Origin: Paracoccaceae bacterium | Lineage (GTDB): Bacteria; Pseudomonadota; Alphaproteobacteria; Rhodobacterales; Rhodobacteraceae | Direction of reading: 5' to 3' | Assembly (NCBI GenBank): GCA_030625695.1 | Contig: DAOUQK010000156.1 | Span: forward strand, 1 to 8,156 | DNA: 8,156 nucleotides | Shown: positions 6,546 through 8,156 of the stretch, in pieces | Layout of the letters: every line of letters starts with the position of its first letter | How positions within the stretch are numbered: position 1 is the stretch's first letter | Notes under the pieces: model-generated | The model's input: the letters and a program-made list of their open reading frames with translations, nothing else | Database searches by the model: none | What the model was told of the DNA's origin: nothing | Program-made: the position numbers and the translations under genes

Positions 6546-7985
6546 CTATTTGTCGTCCAAAATCTTGCGGTTGGCTTCGCGGTGACGCCAGGCGGCCCCC
6601 ATGCTTTTTTGCAAGTTCGGTGGCAGCGCCTCGACCGGTGCAACAAGATCCGTTTCAACCGGCCAATGTTCAAGCAATTCTGGCTTGTAACCTTTCGGGT
6701 AATACAGATCCGGGTCGATCTGCTGCTCGCGCACAAACGGCTCCTGTATCTCCTCGCGTGACGTCGGTGGGTGCGGCACAACCAACTGACCATTGGTAAA
6801 GTCAAACTGCGGTGCTCTCGAATTGGGGAAGTCCGGCAAAATGCCTTCCCGCACCCAGATCTGATCCTTGGTGACATTCACCACGATCCCGTCAGGCGCT
6901 CCAAAATGGAACGGGCCTTGCCAGTGCTCGCGCACTTCGGCCACGGTTTCTTCTGCCACATAGGGGTCATAGCTCATGTGGGTGGTCATGAAGAGCCGGG
7001 GTTGAATCTCGTTGGCAAGATAGCCCGAGGCATAGGCCGGGGTGTGATGCGTGTCGATGGTATAGCGGGCCAGAAACGGCGGCACACCCTGAACGCCAGA
7101 ATTGATCTCGACCACTTCCTGCTGCAATTCGGTGACGTAAACATCACAGCCTTTGGCGTATTTCACGTCCAGTTTGCTGGGACGCCCGTCGCCGGTCCAC
7201 ACAAAGCACATGTCGTTCCAGTCCAGTCGATATCCAGTGGCCCCGTCCTTGGCGTGGCTGCGCTGCCAATGGGTGACTGTCACACCGTTTTCATCATAGA
7301 TCACGCCGCCATTGTCGCGAAAATCGAACTCGTTCACCTCGATGTCCCAACCACTGCCGACCGGGAACACGCTGAACGCGTCCTGATGCCAGCCGGTCAT
7401 CATCTTCATACCTTCGACCATGCGCGCCGTGCCATATTCCTCTGTGCGCCCGGATGGCCCAAAAATACGCAACCGGTCATGCCAGCCACCGGCCCAGGTG
7501 CGGAACATCCAGACGTAAGGGAGCGAACCGAAATGGTCGACGTGAAGGTGAGTGATGAAAATCTTGTTGATCTGGTTCAGCGCAACACCGGCAGCGATAT
7601 AGTTCGAAATCGCGCCTTCACCGATATCGAAGACAAAATTGTCGCCATTTCCAAGTTCGACATAGATCGATGTGTTCATCTGGCCGGGACGGATCATCGG
7701 CGCTGTGCCCATGAAAGTAATCCGCATTTCCTCGGGCTGGACCAGTTCCATATTGGGCAACCAGTTGGCGGCAGATTTCAACCAGGGTTGCGGCGAGATG
7801 CCATCAAACATCAACCCCTCTTTCCAGCGCCCGCCCGGCACACCGCCGGTCAGAGCATTCCTGATATCTTCTTCTGACGATGGTTCCTGAATTGGCACCG
7901 CCTGTCCAAAGGCCATCGACGCAGTAAGCGCCGCCGCCGTTGTCAGCGAACAGAACGCTGATAAATGTTTTCTCAGTATTCGCAT
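6546..7985 (-). CDS. Exported metallo-beta-lactamase-fold hydrolase (RNase Z/arylsulfatase-like subgroup)
   Basis: The 479-residue protein begins with a signal peptide (about 1-28, ASMAFGQ near its end). The MBL metal ligands are readable: FDIGEG (119-124), THLHVDH (145-151, HxHxDH), GDGR (265-268, bridging aspartate D266) and TTHMSYD (334-340, last histidine). SHAKDG...GYR (243-253) and DTHHTP (311-316) recall the RNase Z/AtsA-like branch more than true beta-lactamases, so a two-zinc phosphodiesterase, sulfatase or lactonase-type activity is possible. Some secreted MBL proteins of this kind are named after GntH of guanitoxin biosynthesis; I consider that name a homology label only, since no other guanitoxin gene is visible. 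Residues 380-479 form a proline-rich tail (PHPPTSREE, DLYYPKGYKPE) beyond the catalytic fold. The ATG at 7985 has AAGGAA (7992-7997) six bases upstream. It lies 27 bp after the preceding gene, so co-transcription is likely, and a strong terminator follows it. Confidence 0.87.
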   Translation of the reverse strand: MRILRKHLSAFCSLTTAAALTASMAFGQAVPIQEPSSEEDIRNALTGGVPGGRWKEGLMFDGISPQPWLKSAANWLPNMELVQPEEMRITFMGTAPMIRPGQMNTSIYVELGNGDNFVFDIGEGAISNYIAAGVALNQINKIFITHLHVDHFGSLPYVWMFRTWAGGWHDRLRIFGPSGRTEEYGTARMVEGMKMMTGWHQDAFSVFPVGSGWDIEVNEFDFRDNGGVIYDENGVTVTHWQRSHAKDGATGYRLDWNDMCFVWTGDGRPSKLDVKYAKGCDVYVTELQQEVVEINSGVQGVPPFLARYTIDTHHTPAYASGYLANEIQPRLFMTTHMSYDPYVAEETVAEVREHWQGPFHFGAPDGIVVNVTKDQIWVREGILPDFPNSRAPQFDFTNGQLVVPHPPTSREEIQEPFVREQQIDPDLYYPKGYKPELLEHWPVETDLVAPVEALPPNLQKSMGAAWRHREANRKILDDK

Positions 7986-8012
7986 GTTAAATTCCTTTTG
8001 TTTCGTTTCAGA

Positions 8013-8156
8013 TCACATTTCATCGGCAGCGGGTTTGACTTTGCGCGGCAAGAACTCGACGAGTTCCTGGCGCAACGCCTGAATGCTTTCCAGGGTATCG
8101 AGATATATCCCTTGTTTCTGAGGGTTTTCTTCCCCTGAAAACAAAGCGATATCCCG
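8013..8156 (-). CDS. C-terminal end of an unrecognised protein (truncated by window edge)
   Basis: The minus-strand frame is open from the window edge to a TGA at 8013-8015, giving 47 residues. It reads as genuine coding sequence: amphipathic, with a likely helix (about YLDTLESIQALRQELVEF, 18-35) followed by a basic-acidic tail KVKPAADEM at the C-terminus. No membrane span or known motif is visible and I cannot name the family. Its stop is 27 bp before the exported MBL hydrolase, in the same direction, with no terminator between, so the two are probably in one operon whose promoter lies outside this window. Confidence 0.65.
   Translation of the reverse strand, partial: RDIALFSGEENPQKQGIYLDTLESIQALRQELVEFLPRKVKPAADEM

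Noticed and set aside
6771..7877. Long plus-strand open frame (368 codons) opposite the MBL hydrolase
   Set aside because: It is antisense to a gene with clear catalytic motifs; its product has the biased composition of a frame shadow, with no domain or ribosome binding site support.

Overview
The window looks like chromosomal DNA of an alphaproteobacterium, most likely of the marine Rhodobacterales/Roseobacter type. This is an inference from the moderately high GC content, the style of the exported proteins, the HAD-UbiA fusion gene and two promoters of the TTGGCA-N17-TAT type. There is no rRNA, tRNA, CRISPR array, transposase or phage gene here. Coding density is high: five complete genes lie on the minus strand, one complete gene on the plus strand, and a gene fragment sits at each edge.

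Left part (1-3144): the 3' end of a plus-strand gene of unknown function, with a conspicuous DYSHG motif, converges on a minus-strand pair of exported proteins. The upstream member of the pair (1384-3144) is a secreted protein that resembles the phosphodiester glycosidase (NAGPA) fold. Its stop overlaps the start of the downstream member (404-1387), a cysteine-rich secreted protein of the formylglycine-generating-enzyme/SUMF1 fold that lacks the paired cysteines of the true oxidase. An extended SDR epimerase/dehydratase (3167-4216) lies 22 bp upstream of the pair, so the three probably form one operon driven by a promoter at 4244-4272.

Middle part (3167-6317): the SDR gene is divergent from a gene for a HAD phosphatase fused to a UbiA prenyltransferase of the decaprenyl-phosphate phosphoribosyltransferase type. 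That gene overlaps tail to tail, by four bases, with a small GtrA-family membrane protein. Together they suggest assembly and membrane translocation of a lipid-linked sugar, possibly a pentose, for a cell-surface glycan. The exported proteins to the left could act on that product, but this is inference from proximity only.

Right part (6318-8156): a 228-bp spacer holds the gtrA-like promoter, an inverted repeat and a clear minus-strand terminator. The terminator ends an operon containing an exported metallo-beta-lactamase-fold hydrolase (6546-7985), preceded by the 3' end of an unrecognised gene (8013-8156).

The most interesting material is the group of exported, sequence-divergent enzymes (DYSHG protein, SUMF1-like, phosphodiester-glycosidase-like) beside a lipid-linked sugar cassette.
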